DNA of 64,000 nucleotides from Psychroserpens sp. NJDZ02 (GCF_004843725.1 NZ_CP039451.1:1300501-1364500), one strand, 5' to 3'; shown: positions 25,821-34,833, counted from the stretch's first letter. A program made the numbers and translations. Notes: generated by a model not told the origin, from the letters alone.

Positions 25821-26903
25821 ATGAAGAGTAAAACATTCATATTCGGCTTAGTATTAACTTTACTCTTTAGTTGTAACAACAAAAAATCTAATACTATATA
25901 TAACGAATACGAATGGAGAGTTTCCGTCAATGCGCCAAAAAACTTTCCTGCTACTATATACTACGCCGCTTTAGGCGGTGTAGACGTTAGACGTGATGGC
26001 ACAATAAATAGTGGCTGGGGAACATCTGGTTCTTCTAGCGATGGGGTAAAAACACTCCCAAAAACTTTAGATATAATATGGTTATCGTATATAGAAAATC
26101 AATTTTATAAAGGTAATTTTGAACTAGACCAAGAAAAAATAAAAGCCATTTTTGATGAAGGTTTTAAAGACAATTATGGAGAAGACATTGTTACCTATCA
26201 CGATTTTAGTTTTGTTATCAATGTAGCCCCTGGTGGCACAGTAGCTTTGTTTATGAAAGGATTAGGCAACTTTCAAATAGAAGTAGGTTTTTTTAAAGCC
26301 GAAAAAACAGATATAAAATGGAAAGACTTTGTACCAATGGGTATGCAAGATAGAAATAAATATGTCCAACTAACTTTAGAAGAAGATGTAGATAAAGACT
26401 CTCTAACCTATTACAAAACAAACGGCATCCCCTTTAATCGGTGGAAAAACTACAGAGAATATTTTAATTTTAAAACTATTATGCCCGTAAACTATAACAT
26501 AGTAGGTTTAGGTTATGATTGTTTTAATGGCGAACGCTTTTATGGAGAAAACAATGCATATCATATAAATGAAAATTACAATAAGTTACCTATACCCAAA
26601 GAAATTACGATTAATTGGATTGAAGAAGATAATCAGTACAAATACATTGCTATTTTAAACATAAAGGAAAGTGAATATAGTAGAATATCTACCTTTTTCA
26701 AAAATAATAGCAATAAAGCAGCATTTTATATAGAGCCCTATGTACCTATAAATATTAGAGAAATCCGTCTACTTTTAAAAAGTGATACTGAAAAAATAGA
26801 AATAGAAGTATTACCATACGAGGTAAAACGTAAACTAATAAAGAAAAAGATAACAACCTATTTTAACCCTCTTTTTGAGTTGAGCAACAGTTACACCGTG
26901 TAA
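25821..26903 (+). CDS. DUF2931-like lipoprotein, orphan immunity copy
   Basis: This 360-residue lipoprotein (signal LLFSCNNKK, Cys 18) belongs with the 28361 gene: residues about 30-170 are almost identical, with only scattered changes later. YEWRVSVNAPKNFPA, IIWLSYIENQFYKGNF and FDEGFKDNYGEDI fit DUF2931, a lipoprotein family found beside T6SS phospholipase effectors. No effector gene follows this copy. Its last 19 residues (after KLIKK) are novel and are encoded by a 19-base word that also occurs after the Tle1-like gene, as if an effector had been deleted from a former pair. It may protect against foreign or lost effectors. Confidence 0.8.
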   Translation: MKSKTFIFGLVLTLLFSCNNKKSNTIYNEYEWRVSVNAPKNFPATIYYAALGGVDVRRDGTINSGWGTSGSSSDGVKTLPKTLDIIWLSYIENQFYKGNFELDQEKIKAIFDEGFKDNYGEDIVTYHDFSFVINVAPGGTVALFMKGLGNFQIEVGFFKAEKTDIKWKDFVPMGMQDRNKYVQLTLEEDVDKDSLTYYKTNGIPFNRWKNYREYFNFKTIMPVNYNIVGLGYDCFNGERFYGENNAYHINENYNKLPIPKEITINWIEEDNQYKYIAILNIKESEYSRISTFFKNNSNKAAFYIEPYVPINIREIRLLLKSDTEKIEIEVLPYEVKRKLIKKKITTYFNPLFELSNSYTV

Positions 26904-26964
26904 AAACAACTGCTACTTTTAGCCTATTTACAAACACTCCTGCTTAATATTCTATCTATGATTT

Positions 26965-27018
26965 ATTTGGTAACTTAGTTGATTAAATCACACCACTAAG
27001 CATACACAATCACGTTAA
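26965..27018. repeat. Spacer of the TTAGTTG/CGTT type, copy 2
   Basis: Contains GGTAACTTAGTTGATTAAAT and ends ATCACGTTAAA shortly before the SH3-domain gene. It aligns with 12513-12562 and 46019-46078. Confidence 0.5.
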
Positions 27019-27026
27019 AAAACATT

Positions 27027-27869
27027 ATGAAGAAAAACCTATTCTTATTACTAATTTTATTTTCAAATTTTTTATTTGCTCAAGAATGTGAATACCTTGG
27101 AATCGACAAAGAATTTGAGACTGGTGATTTAGCATATATGTTTGGAGACAATGTAAGATTAAGAACTGAACCGACTTCTGATTCAGAAACAATTAGTTTA
27201 TTAAAAATTGGACAACAGGTTGATATTGTTGAAAAAACTAATATAAAAAACAATTACAACGGAATTGAATTCCCTTGGTACAAAATAAAATATGGAGCAA
27301 AAACTGGTTATATACTTGGTGGATTGATTTCCCTGACTGAAGTTAAAAATAACAATATTAGATGTTATGTGAGTCTTGAAAGAATTGAATCAAAATTATA
27401 TATTTTAACAAGAGTAATTTCGGATTCGAAAATGCCATATTATGAAAACAAATCTGAATCATTTGGAGATAATAATGGTTTTTGTTTGAAAGTATTCGAT
27501 AATAAAGGACTAGAAGGAATTAATAATATTGTTTTTATAAATTATCTTCCTGAATCGTGTGGAGCAAACTCAGGTGGTTATTATCTTTTTTTCGATAATA
27601 AAAAACTTCACAAAGTAATAGATGTAGTTTCAAGAGGAGATATAGGATTTTGGGAGTCTGAAAACTTACACTTCCCCAAAGATTCGTTAGGAGTGAAAAA
27701 TAAAATTATTTATATAAAAGAAAAAGGAGAAGACTCCGAAAGCGAATCAAAAGAAAACAAAACTACTTGGGAAAAATCCTCAAAAATTAAGATAGAATTA
27801 GAATGGAACAATAATGAACTTAAACCTGAACCAAAAACGTTTATTAATCAAGCAGACCGTTCCAACTAA
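27027..27869 (+). CDS. Secreted SH3b-domain protein
   Basis: The 280-residue protein has a Sec signal peptide (SNFLFAQECE). Residues about 33-100 form a bacterial SH3 domain (GDNVRLRTEPTSDSETIS, LKIGQQVDIVEKT, FPWYKIKYGAKTGYILGG), a module that often binds peptidoglycan. The remainder is beta-rich and unassigned. It sits between the two DUF2931-like copies and its last codons run into the start of intron relic R9 (TTCATTAATCAAGCAGACCG region), so the native C-terminus may have been replaced by relic sequence. Confidence 0.7.
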   Translation: MKKNLFLLLILFSNFLFAQECEYLGIDKEFETGDLAYMFGDNVRLRTEPTSDSETISLLKIGQQVDIVEKTNIKNNYNGIEFPWYKIKYGAKTGYILGGLISLTEVKNNNIRCYVSLERIESKLYILTRVISDSKMPYYENKSESFGDNNGFCLKVFDNKGLEGINNIVFINYLPESCGANSGGYYLFFDNKKLHKVIDVVSRGDIGFWESENLHFPKDSLGVKNKIIYIKEKGEDSESESKENKTTWEKSSKIKIELEWNNNELKPEPKTFINQADRSN

Positions 27870-28200
27870 AATAGTCAGAATACACCTCTCACATCAGCAC
27901 ACCTGCGTAACGACATTAATCCTTTCGTTTTTATTGTGACTAACAGTAGAACTCAGAAACGTATATGCTGGTTCACCAAATTGAAATTTTCGAATATTAC
28001 TATAATACAACAACCGTTTATACCTTTTTCGTTTAGCCTAGAAACTGCAATAGCAGTCTTTAAAATAGAACCTTAAGCAACTACCTTGCCTCCCATTCTG
28101 GTTTTACTCCAAGCATGAACGTGCCCATTCTCTACCCCTAATGGAATCCTGTTTTTACGCTTACGTTTTAGCATCTTCCAGTCATACCAAAAACAACAGG
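27847..28200 (-). mobile_element. Group II intron 3'-tail relic R9 (longest), maturase end plus domains V-VI
   Basis: The minus strand encodes YDWKMLKRKRKN, RIPLGVENGHVHAWSKTR and MGGKVVA, then a stop codon and a shifted GSILKTAISRLNEKGIN, all recognisable as the maturase C-terminal region. The ribozyme tail follows to 27847. Stops and frameshifts show it is dead. The left end overlaps the 3' end of the SH3b gene. Confidence 0.8.
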
Positions 28201-28202
28201 GA

Positions 28203-28358
28203 AAACCATCCTAAGAGCGCTGCAAAAAATGTAATTAATCTATACAACGAAGTAAGATTATATTTATCTTTAGACTATTAAATACCAAATATGGCAAATA
28301 AAGTCTCCGCTTAATTCAATTTTAACCTGCAGCCATATTTTAGGATAAGACATGTAAA
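28203..28358 (+). repeat. Leader-like repeat, copy L4
   Basis: AACCATCCTAAGAGCGCTGC at the left, TATACAACGAAGTAAGATTA inside, and CAGCCATATTTTAGGATAAG at the right, identical to L3 near the start codon. It probably carries the promoter of the immunity/effector pair, although no consensus TAnnTTTG is seen; TATTTTAG is the closest match. Confidence 0.62.
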
Positions 28359-28360
28359 AA

Positions 28361-29392
28361 ATGAAGAATAAAACAATCATATTCGGCTTATTATTAACTT
28401 TATTCTTTAGTTGTAACAACACAAAATCTAATACTATGGATAACGAATACGAATGGAGAGTTTCCGTCAATGCGCCAAAAAACTTTCCTGCCACTATATA
28501 TTACGCCGCTTTAGGCGGTGTAGACGTTAGACGAGATGGCACAATAAATAGTGGATGGGGAACATCTGGTTCTTCTAGCGATGGGGTAAAAACACTCCCA
28601 AAAACTTTAGATATAATATGGTTATCGTATATAGAAAATCAATTTTATAAAGGTAATTTTGAACTAGACCAAGAAAAAATAAAAGCCATTTTTGATGAAG
28701 GTTTCAAAGACAATTATGGAGAAGACATTGTTACCTATCACGATTTTAGTTTTGTTATCAATGTAGCTCCTGGCGGTACAGTAGCTTTGTTTATGAAAGG
28801 ATTAGGTAACTTTCAACTAGAAGTAGGTTTTTTTAAAGCCGAAAAAACAGATATAAAATGGAAAGACTTTGTACCAATGGGACTTCAAGATAGAGAGAAA
28901 TATGTAAAAGGAAGACTTGAAAGAAATATGAACAAAGACTCTCTAGCCTATTATAAAACAAACGGCATCCCTTTTAAACGTTGGGGAAACTATAGAGAAT
29001 ATTTTAATTTTAAAACAATTATGCCCGTAGACTATAAAGTAGCCTATTTAGCTTATAACTGTTTTAATGGCGAGCGTTTTTATGGAGAAAATAGAGCCTA
29101 TCATATAAACGAAACTTATAACAGTTTGCCAATTCCTAAAAAAATTACACTTAATTGGCTTGAAGAAGATAATGATGAGTATATATATGGTGTTGTTTTA
29201 AAATTAAAAGAAAGTGAATATACTAAAATGTCTACCTTTTTTAAAAATAATAGTAATAAAGCAGCATTTTACATAGAGCCCTATATACCTGTAAATGTGA
29301 GAGAAATCCGTCTATTTTTAAAAAGTGATACCGAAAAAATAGAAATAGAAGTATTGCCATATGAGGTAAAACGTAAACTAATAAAAAAATAG
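28361..29392 (+). CDS. DUF2931-like lipoprotein, candidate immunity to Tle1-like effector
   Basis: The 343-residue lipoprotein (LFFSCNNTK, Cys 18) is a near duplicate of 25821-26903, with the N-terminal half almost unchanged and the C-terminal half more diverged. It ends 3 bases before the Tle1-like gene. DUF2931 lipoproteins occur next to DUF2235 phospholipase effectors, and an envelope-anchored inhibitor suits a lipase that acts on membranes in the periplasm. Divergence confined mainly to the second half suggests that part contacts the effector; this is inference. Confidence 0.82.
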   Translation: MKNKTIIFGLLLTLFFSCNNTKSNTMDNEYEWRVSVNAPKNFPATIYYAALGGVDVRRDGTINSGWGTSGSSSDGVKTLPKTLDIIWLSYIENQFYKGNFELDQEKIKAIFDEGFKDNYGEDIVTYHDFSFVINVAPGGTVALFMKGLGNFQLEVGFFKAEKTDIKWKDFVPMGLQDREKYVKGRLERNMNKDSLAYYKTNGIPFKRWGNYREYFNFKTIMPVDYKVAYLAYNCFNGERFYGENRAYHINETYNSLPIPKKITLNWLEEDNDEYIYGVVLKLKESEYTKMSTFFKNNSNKAAFYIEPYIPVNVREIRLFLKSDTEKIEIEVLPYEVKRKLIKK

Positions 29393-29395
29393 AGA

Positions 29396-31180
29396 ATGGG
29401 AAACATTGCTTTTGGTACCTATGAGCCTAATAGAGAAAAAACAGAAAAAGGTAAAACAGTAACCGTAGGTGTTTTTTTTGATGGCACATTGAATAACCGT
29501 AAAAACACCCGTGCTCGTAAAGCTGCAAAAGGCCAAGAAACAGCTAATAATCCAACCTTAAATGCATCATCTATAAATAATGAAGGCATTAGTGAAAGAG
29601 AACAAGGTATTACAGCTTTTAATAAAGAAGAAGATGTAAGTTATCTTAATGATGAATCTAATGTGTCTCGTTTAGAAAGGTTTTACAAAACAGACGACAC
29701 CGAAGCGCTAAAAGTATATGTAGAAGGTATTGGTACCGATAATTTTGAAGGAGATGCCTTTTTAAGTAAAACTATGGGTGCTTTTAGCAGAGGTATTGGC
29801 GACAAAGTAAATAAAGCCTGTAAAACTATTGTCGATAAATTAGAAAAATTAGAATATGATTTCGAAGATAAAAGTATAGACACCTTACAATTTGATGTGT
29901 ATGGTTTTAGTAGAGGTGCAGCAGCAGCACGCCACTTTATCTATCAAGTAATGCGTACAGATACATTTACACTAGAGCAAGATATTATTACAGGATTTAC
30001 AATAGACAAACATCCAAAACGCGGCTATTTGGGACAGTATTTGCACAATAAAGTAAGTGTCTATAAAGTAAAAATTCGTTTTGTTGGGCTATATGAAACC
30101 GTGGCTTCTTATGGTGTCATTCACTGGAATGATGTGCTTCAATTAAAACTAGACAAACTAAATCATGCTGAAAAAGTAGTGCATATAACCGCTCAAGACG
30201 AAATTAGAGAAAACTTTAGCTTAATTGATATAACAAGCGCATACCAAAAAGGATTAACTATTACAATGCCTGGCGTACATTCAGATATTGGTGGTGGTTA
30301 TGAAGAAAATATAAAACAAGAAAAAGTACTACTTTGGGATGGAAGTAGAACTCGTAATACTGTTGACTTTTTAAACACAAACAATGTGATGTACCATTTC
30401 CTTTTAGAAGGCTGGTTTGATAAAGAAACTATAGATAAAAGGTTTACTTGGCTTTTAAGAAATGAAGTTTATGGAGAACGTAAAAACTTAACAAATACTT
30501 ACAGTGTTATCCCATTACAAATTATGGGAAAATTATCTGATGATAATAAAGCGTTAATTAAAAAAGAAGATTTAGTTGATGATTTCAATACTAATGATGA
30601 CATCTTTTTAAAAAACATACAAAAGAAGTTAGAGCAACAATTAGAAACAAAAAAAGAACAAAGTAATTATGTAGAGTTATTACCTTTTGATCGTTCTGAA
30701 AACATAAAGAATTTATGGGATAAAATGGTACAAGAATATCATGAAATAGGTCATAAATATCAAGCTAGAAAAATTACAAAAAAAGAGTTTAGAAGTCATT
30801 ATAGGAATTTTAGAAGAGATAAAAACTATCTTCTTGAAGAATGTACTATTTTTATTGATAGCCCTAAAGAATTAAAAGAGTTAATCAATAAAAATTGGGA
30901 AAGCATGAAATCTTTAAAAAACACATTCGAAGAGTACACTCTCGTCCATGAAGAAGTTGAGATTGAAAAAGAAAATCAAGGATTTAATATATCTGATACT
31001 CCAATAGGAAATGTTATACTAAATGAAGTTATAGTCATTGCCTATAAAAAAGATATTGATAAAATTAAAAAACTTAGAAATAAGTATCTCCATATTTCTC
31101 ATACTTATGAAAACAGCGGATTAGTATTTGAACCTCTTGCTCCCTGTTTTGATTACAATCGAAAATACCGAAAAGGATAA
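29396..31180 (+). CDS. Tle1-like phospholipase effector (DUF2235)
   Basis: This 594-residue protein resembles the DUF2235/Tle1 family of T6SS lipases: VGVFFDGTLNNRKN near the N-terminus, a nucleophile elbow YGFSRGAAAARHF (Ser172 in GxSxG) and MPGVHSDIGGGYEEN (His295, Asp297), the conserved acid/histidine segment. Tle1 enzymes cleave phospholipids of target cells and are carried by Hcp or VgrG. No signal peptide is present, consistent with T6SS export. The extra C-terminal 200 residues are Lys/Glu-rich and helical. The gene is coupled to the upstream DUF2931 lipoprotein. Confidence 0.85.
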   Translation: MGNIAFGTYEPNREKTEKGKTVTVGVFFDGTLNNRKNTRARKAAKGQETANNPTLNASSINNEGISEREQGITAFNKEEDVSYLNDESNVSRLERFYKTDDTEALKVYVEGIGTDNFEGDAFLSKTMGAFSRGIGDKVNKACKTIVDKLEKLEYDFEDKSIDTLQFDVYGFSRGAAAARHFIYQVMRTDTFTLEQDIITGFTIDKHPKRGYLGQYLHNKVSVYKVKIRFVGLYETVASYGVIHWNDVLQLKLDKLNHAEKVVHITAQDEIRENFSLIDITSAYQKGLTITMPGVHSDIGGGYEENIKQEKVLLWDGSRTRNTVDFLNTNNVMYHFLLEGWFDKETIDKRFTWLLRNEVYGERKNLTNTYSVIPLQIMGKLSDDNKALIKKEDLVDDFNTNDDIFLKNIQKKLEQQLETKKEQSNYVELLPFDRSENIKNLWDKMVQEYHEIGHKYQARKITKKEFRSHYRNFRRDKNYLLEECTIFIDSPKELKELINKNWESMKSLKNTFEEYTLVHEEVEIEKENQGFNISDTPIGNVILNEVIVIAYKKDIDKIKKLRNKYLHISHTYENSGLVFEPLAPCFDYNRKYRKG

Positions 31181-31282
31181 AAATCGATAATAATATAATT
31201 GATGCGAAAATACTATTTGCAACACTGGTTACTATTTTACAAGTCCAAGATTCTAGATAAATCAATGATTTTTCATAAAAAC

Positions 31283-31345
31283 AAAGATAACAACCTATTT
31301 TTACGCTTACGTTTTAGCATCTTCCAGTCATACCAAAAACAATAG
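31283..31345 (-). mobile_element. Group II intron relic R10 (maturase fragment only)
   Basis: The minus strand codes YDWKMLKRKRKN as in R9. No ribozyme part is present. The first 19 bases (31283-31301, AAAGATAACAACCTATTTT) are also present at 26846-26864 in the end of the orphan immunity gene. Confidence 0.6.
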
Positions 31346-31470
31346 CGCAAACCGTCTTAATAGTGCTAAAAAACTGTAATTAACTTATACAACGACGTTA
31401 GATTACATTTATCTTTAGATTATAAAACACCTAATATGGAATATAACGCCTCTGCTTAATTTAATTTTCA
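31345..31470 (+). repeat. Leader-like repeat, copy L5, with no gene after it
   Basis: AACCGTCTTAATAGTGCTAA, TATACAACGACGTTAGATTAC and ATATGGAATATAACGCCTC match the other leaders, but the sequence then leaves the family (TTTCATTGGATTGACTG) and no start codon follows. From 31471 to 31803 I see no gene; the bases are not recognisable as a known element. Confidence 0.55.
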
Positions 31471-31803
31471 TTGGATTGACTGAATATTTAAAAAAAAGAT
31501 TTTACTTGTTGTTTTATAGTAATATACGATTTAATATGTTGTGTGTGTTATGTGGTTACGTCCAGTGATTGTGTCTGCCGTAATTTTAGAGCTATTGGCA
31601 TTTGGCATCCCTTTTAGATTAATGTCTACAGATCTATTTTTGCTATTATGGAAAGGCAATGTTAAGGTTGCGTAATTCGGAACGATGGGCACGCTAGTAT
31701 TGATACTATGTAAAACGGTTTGTTTTAGATAAGACTAGTGATGGAAGGGTAACGTTTGCGGGTATTGCTTATATAACGGAAACTCCGTTTAGTAGAAATA
31801 ATG

Positions 31804-31839
31804 CAAAAAAAAACACAAACCTAAGTTTGTGTTTTTTTT
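31804..31839. terminator. Bidirectional hairpin terminator
   Basis: ACACAAAC (31813-31820) pairs with GTTTGTGT (31825-31832) around CTAA, with nine A before and eight T after. It serves the minus-strand gene 31858-32676 and closes the plus-strand array. Confidence 0.88.
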
Positions 31840-31857
31840 ACTCGCCATAAATAGTGT

Positions 31858-32676
31858 TTATTTATTATTGATGGTCTCCCAGATGTAGGTCAAGTCGTTT
31901 GTAATGTTAGTAATGGTTTTGTCTTGAAGATAGTCTAAGAAAAGTACGATGTCGTCCTTAAATATCTCATCGATGTAACTTTGTTTAGATTGGTTTGTTG
32001 CCGATAAAGATTTTGAGGTATAGTGTAGTTCTTCTTTTAGTTTTTGTGCGAATAGTGGATTGTTTTCTTGGACAAAATCGGATAATCCGTTGCTAAGCAT
32101 TTGTTCAATATCTTCTGTACCATGTTGCCCATGACAACTAAACAGTCTAGAAATTGCTAAGCTTAATGTCGCTTCGCACCAACCATATTGTTCGACAATA
32201 GTACTAATATCTCCTGACTGATCGACCTCATGGTCCAGATCACAGGTTCTTAAAAAAGTAATGTATTCTGGGATCCATTTAATATCGTTAGTAACCAATG
32301 CTAAAATAGCGCATGTGCCTGCAGGAGTCTCATCATCCAACCAAATTCTGCTATCATATTCTCCGTGATCTGTAGCTTTGGTGTATGCTATTATTTGTGG
32401 TGCTAATCCGTCGTGTTTGATTACTTCGTCAAAAAAATCGTAACACTCAATTGTATTTATAATATTTTGATCGGCATCTAGATGTGTTATGGTATAATTA
32501 AACTCGTAGACTTTTTGTTCCTTTTTGACAGCTGTAACAGTATTGATAAGCGTGGAGAGGATAGACTGTGTATCTGGTGCTTCTAAAAAAGCAGTGTTTG
32601 AGCTTTTATTTAATATGGTCTCTTTTGATGGGGCATCAGTGCCATTTATTGTGATGCTTATTTTAATAGTGTGCAT
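31858..32676 (-). CDS. Hypothetical protein, paralogous to the 52039 gene
   Basis: I do not recognise this 272-residue soluble protein. Its middle part (FLRTCDLDHEVDQSGD, QYGWCEATLSLAISRLFS, CHGQHGTEDIEQML) clearly resembles FLKTLNMDHTVYESTG, TYGCNLDTISLLAVSLFS and ASNQHSEETLSYLL of the 52039-52839 gene, so the two belong to one family. No signal peptide is present. It is single-gene, with a strong terminator. Its function is unknown; a family with scattered copies beside accessory regions might be immunity-like. Confidence 0.65.
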   Translation of the reverse strand: MHTIKISITINGTDAPSKETILNKSSNTAFLEAPDTQSILSTLINTVTAVKKEQKVYEFNYTITHLDADQNIINTIECYDFFDEVIKHDGLAPQIIAYTKATDHGEYDSRIWLDDETPAGTCAILALVTNDIKWIPEYITFLRTCDLDHEVDQSGDISTIVEQYGWCEATLSLAISRLFSCHGQHGTEDIEQMLSNGLSDFVQENNPLFAQKLKEELHYTSKSLSATNQSKQSYIDEIFKDDIVLFLDYLQDKTITNITNDLTYIWETINNK

Positions 32677-33220
32677 TATTATTATTTAGATTAAAGGATG
32701 GCACAAAAATAATACAGTAAACTTGTTTTTAATAGGCTATATTCAGTGAAAAAAGGTGCTGATTGCAGTTGTTCTTTAGTGCCCATTGCTCCATATTACT
32801 TTGTGTTTTAGTCCAACGATTTAAATTTGACGACTGAGTTGCTGTCATGTGTCCTTTGATTTAGTTGTATTATCTAATGTCGCTTTGATTGGCGTCTATT
32901 GGTGTTTAATTTATGAGTAGGTTTTTAAAAATGTGTTAGTCTTCTCTTTTAAGCACGGCGATGGAAAATAGTTGTAATTTTAGTCGTCTAAGATTTTTTA
33001 AAAGCAACTTAATTACGTGTTGAGTGTGTGGTAATAGGAGTTAAAGTTTATATCCTAATGTAATAAGTTATTATGGCTAGTTTTTTTTGATATTGCTAAA
33101 TCAAGGTTGATATTTGATGAGGAATATAAAAGTGTTTTTTTTGGGGGAATAATGAAATTTTACTTGTTTTAACACAGTACTTTGTTGTGGGCAGTTTTTG
33201 ATTGTAATAGAAGTAATGTT
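32677..33220. other. Gene-free interval
   Basis: I see no convincing gene or repeat in these roughly 540 bases. The base composition is T-rich on the plus strand and short frames do not look like protein. Confidence 0.5.
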
Positions 33221-33603
33221 TCACTGTCTTTTATTATTCTTTACCAAGTTTTTTTTAAAAGCGCTTTCGAAATGCGCTATAGTTTGAGCAACGAAATCAG
33301 TCTGAGTTGTAATTCGTGCATTGGTCCAAATAGATTTATTATCTGGAAGCATTGCGCTCATTTCATATTCATTAGGAAACATGCTTGAAAAAATAACTAA
33401 CCAATCAGATAGAGTATCATCTTTATCAAATATTACTAGCCTAGAGTGAGAAGTTAAAGCGTAAAATGTTTTCTTAGGGAATTTCTCTTCAATTCAATCA
33501 TACTTTTTTTAGTAAATCTCCAGGTTTCATTTTCAGACGCTAGAGATTCATAAAAGCCCCTTAAGCTTTCTGTACTTTGAGTTCTAGTTCTAATTACTGG
33601 CAT
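33221..33603 (-). pseudogene. Frameshifted gene, disrupted by a 5-base tandem duplication
   Basis: From ATG at 33603 the frame reads MPVIRTRTQSTESLRGFYES and then LASENETWRFTKKSMIE, followed by a premature stop. The downstream frame continues EKFPKKTFYALTSHSRLVIF, DKDDTLSDWLVIFSSMFPNE and so on to a TGA at 33221. The switch falls on a tandem TCAAT-TCAAT (plus strand 33489-33498). Removing one copy restores a single 125-residue protein. The family is not recognised. Confidence 0.65.
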
Positions 33604-33703
33604 AATCAATATTGATTTCGTGTAATTGGTTACAACTAGTTATATAAACACTTTGATTTTTTTGCAATAACACGAAATTACAATTTACATTAGAGTCTTG
33701 CAA

Positions 33704-33719
33704 TACGCAGAACTACGTA
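33704..33719. promoter_or_regulatory. Near-palindrome TACGCAG-AA-CTACGTA, operator-like
   Basis: This is the same motif as 6921-6936 in the opposite orientation, with one mismatch between arms. It lies 100 bases upstream of the frameshifted gene's start (minus strand), a fitting place for an operator. Confidence 0.42.
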
Positions 33720-33810
33720 TATTTATTAAAGGTCAAGGGGTTGCTCTAAGGTAGCCGATTTATTTAAGGGCTTATTTGTATTGTACTAATTTTAATTACA
33801 TAAGGGTATA

Positions 33811-33843
33811 AAAAAACACAAACTAAAGTTTGTGTTTTTTTTT
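33811..33843. terminator. Bidirectional terminator after the SprF-like gene
   Basis: ACACAAACT (33816-33824) pairs perfectly with AGTTTGTGT (33827-33835) around AA, with A and T runs on both sides. It is about 60 bases past the stop codon of the minus-strand adhesin/SprF operon. Confidence 0.85.
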
Positions 33844-33902
33844 ATGAGCGGTCATCCGATAACAAATTTTATCTATCGCCGTTTTTTATTACTACACTAA
33901 GA

Positions 33903-34823
33903 TTAATCTTTTTTGTAACCATCCCCAAGCTGAAGACTTAATATAATACCATGTGTATTTCCAAAAGTCGTGTTTTTACTCGCTAGATTGTAAGTGTATA
34001 TCGCACGCAAGTTATTAAACAGATAGACGCCTGCTAAAAAGTTTATAGAATTGCTGGTTCTGTACCCTGTTCCTATTTCTAGTTTGTTTCTAAAACTAAG
34101 CGAAACATTAAAATCGGCTTGTAGTGGCGCACCATCTTCGTATTTTAGTAAGATGTTTGGCTTTATCATAAACTCTTCAAAACGATTATTATAAACACGG
34201 TAACCAAAGTAGCCGTAATACGGACTGTTTAATACTAAATTGCTATCTGATGCCAGACTGTCTCCCATAACATTTGGTGTAGAGAAGCCGACATAAAATG
34301 ACGCGTGATTAAATAGAAAACTGAAACCTATAGTCGGTATTGTTGCGTTTATATCTTGAGCGAATTTAGGATCGTCTAAAATCCCTAATTCTGTTAAGTT
34401 ACTTTGATACTGTTGTAATCCAGCGGTGATACCAAAAGATAAGACGCCAGCATCGTATGCTTGCCAATATGGCCTATTGCTTTTAAAATCGAAAAATATT
34501 TTATAAGAATAAGCAGCGAAAAAAGAGGTAGAAGTGGTCACCCCTATTTGATCACGTGTGATACCAGCACCAATTCCTATTTTATCTCTATTTAGCGAAC
34601 CGTGTCCGCTAAATGAAAAACTTTTCGGGCTGCCTTCAAATTGATTGAAAAAGCCAGTATTGCTCAATGTAAATTCGGTGTTTTCTGTTAACCCAGCATA
34701 TGCTGGGTTAATAATAAAGGGATTATAATTATACTCTGAAAATGTAGGGGTTTGTTGTGCTTTTAAGCAGTAGGTAAATCCTATAATTATGGCAAGTGTG
34801 ATTGTTTTTTTTGTAATAGTCAT
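33903..34823 (-). CDS. PorP/SprF family type IX secretion outer-membrane protein
   Basis: The 306-residue protein has a signal peptide (TYCLKAQQTP) and the family opening QQTPTFSEYNYNPFIINPAY followed by AGLTENTEFTLS, then repeated beta strands of an outer-membrane barrel (GFRVYNNRF, EIGTGYRTSNSINFLAGVYL). PorP/SprF proteins act with T9SS and are encoded next to the large adhesin they help to display, as SprF is for SprB in gliding motility. Here the gene starts 10 bases after the stop codon of the giant adhesin, so they form an operon. Confidence 0.92.
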   Translation of the reverse strand: MTITKKTITLAIIIGFTYCLKAQQTPTFSEYNYNPFIINPAYAGLTENTEFTLSNTGFFNQFEGSPKSFSFSGHGSLNRDKIGIGAGITRDQIGVTTSTSFFAAYSYKIFFDFKSNRPYWQAYDAGVLSFGITAGLQQYQSNLTELGILDDPKFAQDINATIPTIGFSFLFNHASFYVGFSTPNVMGDSLASDSNLVLNSPYYGYFGYRVYNNRFEEFMIKPNILLKYEDGAPLQADFNVSLSFRNKLEIGTGYRTSNSINFLAGVYLFNNLRAIYTYNLASKNTTFGNTHGIILSLQLGDGYKKD

Positions 34824-34833
34824 TGCTTTGGGG

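Noticed and set aside
33182..33388. Plus-strand frame of 68 codons
   Set aside because: It is antisense to the frameshifted minus-strand pseudogene, which has the more protein-like composition.
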